Shown: piece after piece, positions 29,001 to 38,700 of the stretch
Layout: every line of letters starts with the position of its first letter
Position numbering within the stretch: position 1 is the stretch's first letter
From: Caulobacter sp.
GTDB taxonomy: Bacteria; Pseudomonadota; Alphaproteobacteria; Caulobacterales; Caulobacteraceae
NCBI GenBank assembly: GCA_017745235.1
Contig: JAGHZU010000003.1
Coordinates: 1-64,000 of the forward strand
Length of the DNA stretch: 64,000 nt
Reading direction: 5' to 3'
The notes under the pieces: generated by a model
What the model was told of the DNA's origin: nothing
Databases searched by the model: none
Seen by the model: the letters and a program-made list of their open reading frames with translations, nothing else
Program-made: the position numbers and the translations under genes

Positions 29001-30136
29001 CGAGCGCGGAGAAGCCGATCAACTTTCTGCTGGTCGACGACCTGGAAGAAAACCTGCTGGCGCTCGAGGCGCTGCTCCAGCGCGAAGGCCTGCGTTGCCT
29101 CAAGGCTCGTTCGGGCGAAGAGGCGCTGGAACTGTTGCTGGCGCACGAGGTCGCCCTGGCTCTGCTCGACGTCCAGATGCCCGGCATGGACGGCTTCGAG
29201 CTGGCCGAGTTCATGCGCGGCAGCGAACGGGCCCGCCATATCCCGATCATCTTCGTCACCGCCGGCGCGGCCAACAGCCAGCGCCGCTTCCGAGGCTATG
29301 AAGCGGGCGCAGTGGACTTCATCCAAAAGCCGATCGAAGCCCACGTCCTGCGCAGCAAGGCGAACGTCTTCTTCGACCTCTACCGGCAGCGCCAGCAGAT
29401 CGAAGCCCAGCGCGACGAACTGGAGGCCGCCGCCCACGCCCTGCGCCGGGCCGATCGCCACAAGGACAGTTTCCTCGCCGTGCTGGCCCACGAGCTGCGC
29501 AACCCCGTCGCGGCGTTGAGCGGCGGCCTGCACCTGCTCAACAAGGACATCCCGCCCGAGCGCGCCAAGGACATCCGCTCCCGCATGGACCGGATGCTCG
29601 AGCACCTGACCCATCTGGTCGACGATCTGCTGGACGTGTCCAGGGTCAGCCAGGGCAAGATCTCGCTCAAGAAGGAGCGGATCGAACTGAACCAGGCGCT
29701 CCGCTCGGCCATCGAGGCCAGCCAGCACAATCTTGACGCCGGGGGGCACCAGTTCGTCGTGGAGATGCCTCAGGCCCCGATCTGGCTGGACGCAGATCAC
29801 ACCCGCCTGGCCCAGATCGTCGCCAACCTGCTCAACAACGCAGCCAAGTACACGCCATCAGGCGGCACGGTCTCGCTGATCGCGGGCCTACACGACGGGG
29901 CGGCCAGGATCATCGTCTCGGACACGGGCGTCGGCATCCCGGCCGACATGCAGTCGAAGATCTTCGAGATCTTCGCCCAGGTCGAGGATCACCTCGGCAA
30001 GGCCCAGGGGGGTCTTGGCATCGGCCTCGCCCTGGTCAAGCAACTGGTCTCGCTCCATGGCGGCTCGATCACCGTCGAAAGTCCGGGCCCCGACATGGGA
30101 TCCACCTTCACCGTCAGGCTGCCCGTGCTTCCATAG
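28997..30136 (+). CDS. REC-HisKA-HATPase response-regulator/kinase
   Basis: NFLLVDDLEENLLALEALL, LALLDVQMPGMDG, FLAVLAHELRNPVAAL, DTGVGIPADMQSKIFEIF; ATG 28997 overlaps cheB stop. Confidence 0.92.
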   Translation: MTSAEKPINFLLVDDLEENLLALEALLQREGLRCLKARSGEEALELLLAHEVALALLDVQMPGMDGFELAEFMRGSERARHIPIIFVTAGAANSQRRFRGYEAGAVDFIQKPIEAHVLRSKANVFFDLYRQRQQIEAQRDELEAAAHALRRADRHKDSFLAVLAHELRNPVAALSGGLHLLNKDIPPERAKDIRSRMDRMLEHLTHLVDDLLDVSRVSQGKISLKKERIELNQALRSAIEASQHNLDAGGHQFVVEMPQAPIWLDADHTRLAQIVANLLNNAAKYTPSGGTVSLIAGLHDGAARIIVSDTGVGIPADMQSKIFEIFAQVEDHLGKAQGGLGIGLALVKQLVSLHGGSITVESPGPDMGSTFTVRLPVLP

Positions 30137-30144
30137 CCTCACCG

Positions 30145-30173
30145 ATGGCGCTTCTCAGGCTCAGAAGCGCCAT
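30145..30173. terminator. bidirectional terminator shared by the convergent kinase and autotransporter genes
   Basis: ATGGCGCTTCT-CAGGCTC-AGAAGCGCCAT perfect 11-bp stem; overlaps the autotransporter's last codons TGG CGC TTC TGA. Confidence 0.65.
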
Positions 30174-33100
30174 TTGAGCTCGGCTCGCCCGCCCTGGTCG
30201 GTCGAACGATCGGAATAGGCGCCGCTATACGAGACGCCGAGTTGAAGGCCCGAGCCGAACTCGAGTTTCAGCCCGAGATCGACAGCCGCCTGGGTTCGAT
30301 CGATCGGCAAGCCTCGCACCTGGAACGCCGCACCGCGAGCGAAGGCCAGATCGACTTCCGGCGTGCGGCCGTCCAGCACGTTCCGCAGCGCCGCCGAGGC
30401 GTCCAGCCCGAGCCGGGCCCCACCGAGATCCCAGCCCGTCTGGACCCTGAGGCCCAATTCGCCATAGACCGTCTCGAAACCTTTCTGGCCGCCATGGAGC
30501 GCGGCCGCTCCCCCACGCTCGTCCATATCGGCGTCGAACAGCGAAACGTAGGTCAGTCCTGCGAACGGTCGAAAGCCCACGCCCTTGAAGCGGGTCTTCA
30601 CAGCCACCTGGCCGAAGCCCTGGAAAGTGCTCGCGCCATATTTGTCGGCCAATCGTTCGCTAAGCTCGCCGAACGCCACCTGCCGCTGCGACGATATGGT
30701 GTGACGCCCGTAAGCCGCGCCCAGTTGGATCGACACCGCCCCATAGGCGCCCAACACGCCGCCACCGGCCTGATAGCTGTCGGACTTCTGGGTAGCGTTG
30801 TTCGAACGGAATTCACTGCTGTCGTAGCTGAACGCCACTCCGCCGCGCCAACGGCTGTTGAACGAACCGTCCATCCCCGTCACGAACCCGTCGATCGACC
30901 GCTTGTAGCCTTGAGCCTCGGCCGTACCATCGACCTTGCGGCGCGAGCTCAGCACCCTGCCCCAGCCCTCCAGGCCTTCCACGCCCGCCGCCTGTTCGCG
31001 CGCCAGCATCGCCTCGCGCATGAAGCGGCTGTCCTCAACCAGCGAGGCGCGGAAAGTGGCGTAGTCGGAGCCGGACAATTGGTCGAAAGCCGCCCGGGCC
31101 TCCGCGGCGGTCAACGCCACCGTCGCATCGTAAACCGCGTGGCCCGCGCCCAGCGCCTCGACGGCGGGCGCGACCGCGCCCTGGTTGCTCGTCTGGGCCA
31201 CGGCGCTGAAATCGAGACCATTGCGCTTGAGGTTCAAGGTCACGGCATTGACCCCATAGGCCAGGGTCGGCGAGAGGAAGGCCAGGTTCGAGGTGACCTC
31301 GGAGAACGTCCCTGTAACGCCGCCGGCGGCGGTCAAGATCGTGTAGTTGGTGTTGGCGGCGTACGAGCCGTTGGCCGCCAGAACGCTGACCTTGGCCCCG
31401 CCCTGGATCGTGGCGGCGCCGTTGACCACAACCTTGTCGCCCTGTCCGGCTGCATTGGTCTCCACCTCGAAGACGCTGCCGGCCAGGAAGCTCAGGTCGC
31501 CCGCGACCGTGAGCGTTCCGATCGAATTGCCGGGCGCGAGGGTTCCGGCGATCCGGCCCGCACCGATCATGCCCGAGCCCTGCAGACGCCCGCCGGTCAG
31601 GACTTCGACCACTCCACCCAACGAGCCGTTGACCGACAGCAGATCGGCGCCTCCCCCGCCCACACGGGTCACGCCCAGGAAGCCCGAGCTGTCGCCCGTG
31701 AAACGCACGAGGCCTCCACCGCGCACCAGCACAGCGCCCGCGCCGCTGAGCGCGCCGGCATAGACGCCGTCGGTCGCCTGATCGAAGACGAAACTGGCGC
31801 CCTGCCCCACATCCGCATCGCCTGTGAACAGCATAGACTTGGAAACCAGGCTCCCACCGGTCACGCGCCAGTCGGCGCTGCTGGCGCCGGCCAGGGTCAG
31901 GATTCCGCCCCCCGCCTTGACCATCGCGCCCGAGCCGTCAATCGCGCCTTCGAAGGTGGCGTCAACGGCCTGATCGAACACCACCCGCCCCTCATTGCGG
32001 ACCGCACCGCGGATGGAGCTGGCGTCGCCGACCAGGGTCCCGCCCTGGACCACCGTGCCGCCCGTATAGGTATTGGTTCCCGTAAGGACCAGCGTGCCCA
32101 GGTCGGTCTTGACCAGCTTGGCCCCGCCCGTCAGCACAGCGGAGATCGTGACCGTGATCGCCTCGCCTGCTGCACTACCGTCGCCGACGCGGAACACCGC
32201 CTGCTCGCCCGCCAAGGCCAGTGGGCCGCCCGCCAGGCTATAGCCGTTCGAGGCGAACTGCATGCCCGTGGCGCCGACCTGACCGTCGCCATTGTCGATC
32301 GTCACGACGCCGCCGGCTCCCTGGAACACGGCATAGCCCGGCGCCGGTCTCATAGGACCGTTCGACAGGCCGTCGGCATTGGTCCAGTTCCGCCCCCCAA
32401 GACTCCAGACCCCGGTTCCCCCGTCGACCTGGTTGTTGTCGTGACCCGCCGCGGCTCCGCCGTCCCAGAAGGCGAGCGGCGTCCCGGTGGCGTTGACCAG
32501 ATTGATCCGGCCCGCCGTCGCGGTCTGCACAGCCAATTCCTGAGCCGCCACACCTTCAACGCGGCCCAGCACCAGGCCGTTGTCGATAAGGCGACCGCCA
32601 TAGTCGAACAGGCGATAGACTCCCGCCCCGAAGTCCGGCAGCGCCGTCACGTTCAGCACGCCGTCCAACGTCAGATCTCCCGCCACATCGAACAACGCCG
32701 GGCTCGAGAACCGCGAGAGCGAGACATCGACCACCGAACCCGACGACAGGGTCAGCGCGCCCATCGAAAGCGTGCGACCCGATCCGCCCGCCAGACGCCC
32801 CCCGTCGGCCACCGAGACCCCGCCCTCGATGACGCCATCGCCGGTCAGGGTTCCGCCCCGAACTTCCAGCGCTCCGTCCACCCGCCCCGCCACGGTCAGC
32901 GAACCGCCTTCGACCCGCACGCCCGCCCCGGTGATCTCTCCATTGAGCACCGACGCGCCGGACTGTTGGGTCACGACGCCACCGCGCAGGTTGGCGTCGA
33001 TCGTCGCGCCGTCGAGGACGTAGGCGCCGGCCGACAGGCTCCCACCGCCTGCAAGCACGCCACCCAAGGCCACCGATCCGACGGTTTCGCGGAAACCGCC

Positions 33101-36100
33101 CAGGTCCAGCGTCGCGCCGGCGGCCACGGTCACGACCGCGGTGTCGGCCAGGCGCTCGTCCGCGCCCAGGCGCAGCGCGCCGCCGTCGACATGCACGGCT
33201 GAGCCCCCCGAGGTTCCGTTCAGCAGAGTGACGCCGTCCTGCTGGTAGATAGCTCCGCCGCCCAGGTCGTGATCGATGGATCCGCCGAGGAACTTGTAGA
33301 GCACCGCGTTCAGCGTACCGCCGCCCACCAGATGGCCCTGGATGGTGAAGTTGGCGACGATCTCATCGAAGCCGTTCAGGTCCAGGATCGCCCCGTTCAG
33401 CACCTCCAGCGTGGAGTCGTCGGCCAGGACGCCCGCCGCGCCCAGTCGCAGCGTGCCGCCCGATACCCGGGTCAGGCCCGAATAGGTGTTGGAGCCCGTC
33501 AGGGTCAGAACGCCCGCGCCCGTCTTCGTCAGGCCGCCAGAACCGTCGATCACGCCTGAGAACGTGGTGCTTCGGTTGTCACCGCCCAGGAGCAAGGTGT
33601 TGGCGCCCAGCGAGACCCGGCCGCTCCCCGTCAGGCTCCCGACCGTCACGCCGTTGGTCACACCGGAGATGTCAAACCCGCCGTCGGCGGTCACCGACGA
33701 GTTGGCCAGGGAACCGCCGCCGGACAGCGCCAGCGTCGCACCGTTCGCGACCGTGGTCGCGCCGGTATAGATGTTGGCGCCGCTCAGCGTGCTGGAGCCG
33801 GCCGCGAAGGTGACGCCTGCGTCGCCCTGGATTGTTCCGGAAAACGCACCGCCATCCGTCAGGGTCAGGGTGTCTTTCAGGATCACCAGGCCGCCGCCCG
33901 ACAGGCCCGCCACGGTTAGCGGCGCGGCCGCGTCACGAGCGTCCAGCGTTCCATCGATGGTCAGTGCTCCGCCGCCCAGCGAGCCGGTCAGAAGCAGGCT
34001 CGCGCCGCCCCCCACCTCCGTGCCGCCCCCATATGTGTTCGCCCCGGTCAAGGTCAGGGCTCCCGAGGTCAGGCGCACGCTCCCGTCGCCTCCAATCGCG
34101 CCCGTAAACCTTCCTCCGCCCTTGATCGTGAGCTTGTTGGTCCCCAGCAGCACATCACCCGCGCCGCTTAGGCCACCGATCGCGGTGTCGTAGGAATACT
34201 GGCCAATATCGAGGATCCCTTCGACCCGCATCGCGCTCGCGAAGTCGGCTGCCGCGGTGTAGAGCGTCGCCCCCGCATCGATCACGGTATCGCCGGTATA
34301 GGCTTGGGTTCCCGTCAGTCCCAGCCACCCGCCCAGCAGGTGAAGGCCCCCCGTGCCGGTGATCGACCCGAGAAACTCATCACCCGGGTCGACCAGGGTC
34401 AGGGTCGAAGCGCCCAGGGCGATCGTGCCGCTGCTGCCCGACACCCCTGCGATCGTCGCGCCGCCGGTCGTCAGCCCGCTCAGATCCAGAACGGAGTCGT
34501 ACATCGACACCCACGCCCGCTCGCCCAGCGTTCCCGCGTCCGCCAACGCCAGGGTTCCCAGTTCCACCCACACGTTGCGCAAGTCGTTCTGGCCGGTCAG
34601 CGTCAGCTTGCCCGTGCCCTCGCTATAAAGCGTGCCGACCCATTCGGGATTGGCCGCGCCCTGGATCGTGCCGGCGAAGACACCCTCGCCGTCGTTGACC
34701 ACATGCAGCGTCCCCAATAGCCCCAGCTTGACCTTGCTTCCCGCTACGCCGGAGAAATTGTGGACGGTCGTCATCGAACCGATGATGTCGTAGACGCTCA
34801 GGTCCAGCACCGCGCTGGCGCCGGTCATCGCCACCGAGGACGCGCTATCGATCGCGTTGGGATCGCTGAACCGCAGCGCGCCGCCAGCGATGGTCACCGA
34901 GCCGGTGAAATCGCCCTGGCGATAAAGGCGGGTGACCCCTCCCCCGTTCTGGACGAAGGCGCCGTCGCCGTTCAGGCTCTCGATCGTGAAGTCGTCGGCG
35001 CGGTTCACCGTCAACGTGCCGCCGCCCAGCGTGATCGGGCCCAGCATGCCGCCGGTCGCGGTCACGCCCAGCGTAAGGCTGGCGTCGTCGATCAAGGTGG
35101 TCGCGCCGGCGTAATTCAGCGCACCGGTCAGGGTCAGCGCGCCCCCGCTGACCTGAAGGCCGCCGGCGCCGTCGAAATCCCCCGACAAGGCAGCGCCCGC
35201 ACCTTCCGCGTTCACCGTCAGGGTGTCGTCCAGGGTCACCGCGTTGGCGATCGTCAGCCCCTCGGCAAGGCTGATTCCGCTAGGCGCGCTCACGGTGATC
35301 CCGCCCGTCCCGAACGCGTCATTGGTCAGCGCCCGCACCACGCCGCCGGAAAGGACCGTGCCCTGAGTGTAGGTGTTGTGGCCGGCCAGGGTCAGGACGC
35401 CCGCGCCGCGCTTGATCAGCACGCCGCCATAGCCCGTGGAGCCCTGCTCACCGACCACACCGTCGAGCCTCAGGTCGTTGGCCCCCTCGATCGCAAGGTT
35501 GGCGTAGACTGACGTCCCGCGCGCTATGAAGACGTCGTTGGCCAAGGCGACAGTCTTGTTGGACTCGAGCTTGCCTTCCAGGTTGCCTACGAACAATGCG
35601 CCCACGCCAAGGGCCGCGCCGTCGCCGACAATCAGCCGCGAGCCGTTGTCGAGGGCAGTCCCGCCGGCGTAAGTGTTGGCCGCGTCGAGCACGAGCGTAC
35701 CCTGCACGGCCTCCACCGCCATCGTGTCGCCGCTTATGACGCCGGCCATGGTCAGCGAGCCGGTCCCCTGCTTGGCGAAGATACCCGTGCCGCCTACAGC
35801 GCCCGCGTAGCGAGTGTCGGTGGCCTGGTCGATCACCAGGCGATAGTTGGGATCCACCAGTTCGATCTCGCCCGAGGTCCCGCTGAGCGCCCCCATGATC
35901 CGGCCGAACCTGTGGACCACCAGCTTACCGCCGTTGAAGTCGATCGCCCCGTACGGCGGAAGCGCGCCAGGCGCGGCCATGACCACGGTCCCGCCATTGA
36001 AGTGGGTCGTCCCGGCATAGGTGTTGTTGCCGGTCAGGGTCACCTTGCCAGCCCCGGTCTTGGTCAGCCCCCCGGCGCCCGAGATGACGCCATCGACCGT

Positions 36101-37021
36101 CGCTTCGCCGGCGGCGACATCAAGCGTCATGTCGCCGGCCAGCGTCAGCGGATTGTAGTTGGCCAGCGCGATGCCGTCGGCCAGCTTCAATGTCGTGCCC
36201 TGCGAGGCCGTGAGCTGGCTCAGCCCGATCCCCTGGTTATGAATGACCGAGATCGTACCCTGCTGCAGCAGTGTGCCGTTGTAGCTGTTGTAGTTGTTCA
36301 GGATCAGTGCGCCGGCGCCTTGCTTGACCAGCTTGCGCCCGGCGCCGCTGATCGATCCGTCCAACTGGATGTCGTAGTCACCGCCGATGGTCAGCGAGCC
36401 CGAGGAAGGGCTGCGGATGACGATGTTGTTCGACAGCACGACGTCCCGGCTGGCCTCGATCACAGCGGCGCTTTGCCAAGCGTAGATCTCGGACGCCCCC
36501 AGGGCGGTGTTGCGGCCGACCAGCAGCGTTCCGCCGTAGAGGTCCACCTGCCCTGTGAAGTCGTTGTCGCCGGTGATGGCCAGCGCGCCGCCCCGCACCG
36601 CCACCGTGCCCCAGCCGCCGGTGATGCGTCCGGTAAGGGACAGGGCGCCCAGGCCCCGCTTCTCGAATACAGCGGCCTCGTCCGCGCCGCTGACATCAAG
36701 ATCGCCGGAGTAGGTCGAGTTGATCGCCTGATCGACGCTCAGTGCGCCGTTCTGCAGCAGGATCGAGCCACTGCCCGTCAGAGAGGACATCGTCTCCTGC
36801 CAGCCGGCCATGGCCAGCGTGCCGCCGGCCATCACCAGGCCGCCGGTCAATTGATCGTTCGCGACCAGCGTGGTGGTGGTCCCTGCCTCGACCCGGGTGT
36901 CGGGGACCTGGGCGTGAACGGGGAGGCTCGCGGCCAGGGACATGAACGCCGTCGATCCGAGCAAGGCCAGGCGCAGGCGCGCGACGTTGGACATGGAAGG
37001 CTTGCGGCTGGATTTGGTCAT
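30161..37021 (-). CDS. giant autotransporter (type Va secretion) with many autotransporter-associated beta-strand repeats
   Basis: 2286 aa; signal MTKSSRKPSMSNVARLRLALLGSTAFMSLAASLPVHAQ; repeated GxGxLTLTGxNTYxGxTxVxxGTL units; C-terminal barrel ending ELKWRF. Confidence 0.95.
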   Translation of the reverse strand: MTKSSRKPSMSNVARLRLALLGSTAFMSLAASLPVHAQVPDTRVEAGTTTTLVANDQLTGGLVMAGGTLAMAGWQETMSSLTGSGSILLQNGALSVDQAINSTYSGDLDVSGADEAAVFEKRGLGALSLTGRITGGWGTVAVRGGALAITGDNDFTGQVDLYGGTLLVGRNTALGASEIYAWQSAAVIEASRDVVLSNNIVIRSPSSGSLTIGGDYDIQLDGSISGAGRKLVKQGAGALILNNYNSYNGTLLQQGTISVIHNQGIGLSQLTASQGTTLKLADGIALANYNPLTLAGDMTLDVAAGEATVDGVISGAGGLTKTGAGKVTLTGNNTYAGTTHFNGGTVVMAAPGALPPYGAIDFNGGKLVVHRFGRIMGALSGTSGEIELVDPNYRLVIDQATDTRYAGAVGGTGIFAKQGTGSLTMAGVISGDTMAVEAVQGTLVLDAANTYAGGTALDNGSRLIVGDGAALGVGALFVGNLEGKLESNKTVALANDVFIARGTSVYANLAIEGANDLRLDGVVGEQGSTGYGGVLIKRGAGVLTLAGHNTYTQGTVLSGGVVRALTNDAFGTGGITVSAPSGISLAEGLTIANAVTLDDTLTVNAEGAGAALSGDFDGAGGLQVSGGALTLTGALNYAGATTLIDDASLTLGVTATGGMLGPITLGGGTLTVNRADDFTIESLNGDGAFVQNGGGVTRLYRQGDFTGSVTIAGGALRFSDPNAIDSASSVAMTGASAVLDLSVYDIIGSMTTVHNFSGVAGSKVKLGLLGTLHVVNDGEGVFAGTIQGAANPEWVGTLYSEGTGKLTLTGQNDLRNVWVELGTLALADAGTLGERAWVSMYDSVLDLSGLTTGGATIAGVSGSSGTIALGASTLTLVDPGDEFLGSITGTGGLHLLGGWLGLTGTQAYTGDTVIDAGATLYTAAADFASAMRVEGILDIGQYSYDTAIGGLSGAGDVLLGTNKLTIKGGGRFTGAIGGDGSVRLTSGALTLTGANTYGGGTEVGGGASLLLTGSLGGGALTIDGTLDARDAAAPLTVAGLSGGGLVILKDTLTLTDGGAFSGTIQGDAGVTFAAGSSTLSGANIYTGATTVANGATLALSGGGSLANSSVTADGGFDISGVTNGVTVGSLTGSGRVSLGANTLLLGGDNRSTTFSGVIDGSGGLTKTGAGVLTLTGSNTYSGLTRVSGGTLRLGAAGVLADDSTLEVLNGAILDLNGFDEIVANFTIQGHLVGGGTLNAVLYKFLGGSIDHDLGGGAIYQQDGVTLLNGTSGGSAVHVDGGALRLGADERLADTAVVTVAAGATLDLGGFRETVGSVALGGVLAGGGSLSAGAYVLDGATIDANLRGGVVTQQSGASVLNGEITGAGVRVEGGSLTVAGRVDGALEVRGGTLTGDGVIEGGVSVADGGRLAGGSGRTLSMGALTLSSGSVVDVSLSRFSSPALFDVAGDLTLDGVLNVTALPDFGAGVYRLFDYGGRLIDNGLVLGRVEGVAAQELAVQTATAGRINLVNATGTPLAFWDGGAAAGHDNNQVDGGTGVWSLGGRNWTNADGLSNGPMRPAPGYAVFQGAGGVVTIDNGDGQVGATGMQFASNGYSLAGGPLALAGEQAVFRVGDGSAAGEAITVTISAVLTGGAKLVKTDLGTLVLTGTNTYTGGTVVQGGTLVGDASSIRGAVRNEGRVVFDQAVDATFEGAIDGSGAMVKAGGGILTLAGASSADWRVTGGSLVSKSMLFTGDADVGQGASFVFDQATDGVYAGALSGAGAVLVRGGGLVRFTGDSSGFLGVTRVGGGGADLLSVNGSLGGVVEVLTGGRLQGSGMIGAGRIAGTLAPGNSIGTLTVAGDLSFLAGSVFEVETNAAGQGDKVVVNGAATIQGGAKVSVLAANGSYAANTNYTILTAAGGVTGTFSEVTSNLAFLSPTLAYGVNAVTLNLKRNGLDFSAVAQTSNQGAVAPAVEALGAGHAVYDATVALTAAEARAAFDQLSGSDYATFRASLVEDSRFMREAMLAREQAAGVEGLEGWGRVLSSRRKVDGTAEAQGYKRSIDGFVTGMDGSFNSRWRGGVAFSYDSSEFRSNNATQKSDSYQAGGGVLGAYGAVSIQLGAAYGRHTISSQRQVAFGELSERLADKYGASTFQGFGQVAVKTRFKGVGFRPFAGLTYVSLFDADMDERGGAAALHGGQKGFETVYGELGLRVQTGWDLGGARLGLDASAALRNVLDGRTPEVDLAFARGAAFQVRGLPIDRTQAAVDLGLKLEFGSGLQLGVSYSGAYSDRSTDQGGRAELKWRF

Positions 37022-37077
37022 AGGTCGTCCCCGTCGGGGCGCGCGACCGCGGCCCCGCCCTGTCGTGCGAGTGCTGG

Positions 37078-37103
37078 AAAAAAGGCGCGCGCCCGGCGCG
37101 CCT
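37078..37103 (-). terminator. intrinsic terminator/attenuator between AraC gene and autotransporter
   Basis: minus strand AGGCGCGC-CGGGC-GCGCGCCT then TTTTT; 57 nt upstream of the autotransporter ATG. Confidence 0.65.
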
Positions 37104-37328
37104 CGATGTTTCGTTGTCGGTCGGCGCGCCGCTTAGGCGCCCGTCAGGCGCAGGCGCCCGAGGATGGTTCGGTAATGTTCAAGGAAGCCCCCGGTTCGTC
37201 GCCGTCGATCTAGGGTAGTGCCGTGCGGCGACGGCCTCGCGCCGTCAATTGCGGCGCCCAGGAGTTGAGACACATGAACAGAACTCTGAGACGAGAAGCC
37301 AGTTCGTCGGAAAGGCGACAAACGCGTT

Positions 37329-38351
37329 TCAGTCAGCGAGGCGGTTCATCCAATCGCCCCACAGCATCGGGCGGACAGGCGGCGAGGCGGCCAGTCGCTC
37401 GGGCGCGCCGGCGATCCGTTCCACCTTCTGCAGGCCGCGCGTCGCCCGGGCTTCGCTGGCGGTGTAGCCGTACTCGCGGCGGAACGCGCGGCTGAAGGCG
37501 GCCTCGTCGGCGAAGCCGTGGCTCAGAGCGATCTCGCTGATCCGCCGAAGCTCGTCGGGACTGCACAGCAGGTCGTGTATGCGTTGCAGGCGGCGCTGCT
37601 GGATGTAACGCGCCACGCCGCCCACGGGCTGGAACAGGCGATAGAGGCTGGCCCGCGACATGGCCAGACCGTCGCATAGCATCTCCGGGCCCAGATCAGG
37701 GGAGCTGAGATGCGCGTCGATCAATCGCCGGGCGCGTCCCAGTTGGGTGGCGTCCAAGACGCTGCGCGTCGGGCTGTCGCTGTCCTGATGCGGCTCGAGG
37801 CAGGATCGCATCAGCGCGACCGTGCTGTCGGCCATGGCTGGGCCGTCCTGGTTGGCCAGCCCGCCCGCCTGGCTGGCCAGCACCTTCATGAAGTCCGCGA
37901 AGATCCGGCCGCGCGCTCCGGTGATCACCCGCCCATGCAACGAGGCGACACCTTGCATGGCACCGTCCACCATGTCGCGCGGGATGAAGATGCAGAGGCA
38001 ATTCATCGGCGCCAGCGGCAACTCGATCGGCTGACCCAGGTCGATGACGAAGAGCATGCCTTCCGGCGTTTCGGGGGTGAAATCCAGGCGGATCAGATAG
38101 TGGTCGATGCCGTCCGCGCGGATCTTGGCGCTCGTGCGGGAATAGGCCAGGGCGTCGACATCGGTGCCGCCGAACGCCATCCGCCCCATCAGATACGTAA
38201 AGGCCGTGCCTCTGAAGGGACGGTCGAGCTCCCGGGCGGGGATTTCGAACATGGGCGCCATGGCGCGGTGCCAGGCGTCGAAACGTTCAGCTTCGGGGAA
38301 CTCGTCTGTCGAAAAGCGGATCAAAGGTATCTTGGGCGAGTTTTCCGCCAT
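37329..38351 (-). CDS. AraC-family transcriptional regulator
   Basis: C-terminal LCDGLAMSRASLYRLFQPVGGVARYIQQRRLQRIHDLL and ISEIALSHGFADEAAFSRAFRREYGYTASEAR; ATG at 38351. Confidence 0.92.
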   Translation of the reverse strand: MAENSPKIPLIRFSTDEFPEAERFDAWHRAMAPMFEIPARELDRPFRGTAFTYLMGRMAFGGTDVDALAYSRTSAKIRADGIDHYLIRLDFTPETPEGMLFVIDLGQPIELPLAPMNCLCIFIPRDMVDGAMQGVASLHGRVITGARGRIFADFMKVLASQAGGLANQDGPAMADSTVALMRSCLEPHQDSDSPTRSVLDATQLGRARRLIDAHLSSPDLGPEMLCDGLAMSRASLYRLFQPVGGVARYIQQRRLQRIHDLLCSPDELRRISEIALSHGFADEAAFSRAFRREYGYTASEARATRGLQKVERIAGAPERLAASPPVRPMLWGDWMNRLAD

Positions 38352-38700
38352 GCACTCATCTCGTACTGACTTGTCGGCCACATAGAGATGACGGCCGACC
38401 GGGCGTCGACCTCCGGTCGAGCAGGCTTGAACCCACCGCATAGCGCCCCTAATCCCGCCTCGGCAATCAGGGTTCTTTGATTTGAACGTCAGACCCGAAA
38501 GGCGGGCTCTGTTTTGAGGCTTCCGGGTCAACTGCCTCGCGAGCAGCGACGCGCCCCGAACGAGCGAGAACCTCCATGGTCCGGAAGACCTGAGAGGCCT
38601 GACGATCGACCTGGTCAACCCCGGCGTCGTCGGAAGCCGCCTGTGCTGGCGCGCACCGCGCCGGCCATCGCGCCTGGACAATCGCGCCGCCAGGGACCTG

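Noticed and set aside
30242-33202. 986-aa plus-strand ORF antisense to the autotransporter
   Set aside because: Shadow ORF with low-complexity R/H/Q/A composition; the opposite strand encodes an unmistakable autotransporter
30161-37021. Repetitive DNA in this interval considered as CRISPR or tandem-repeat array
   Set aside because: Repeats are degenerate at DNA level and in-frame with the autotransporter beta-strand motif; no regular spacer structure
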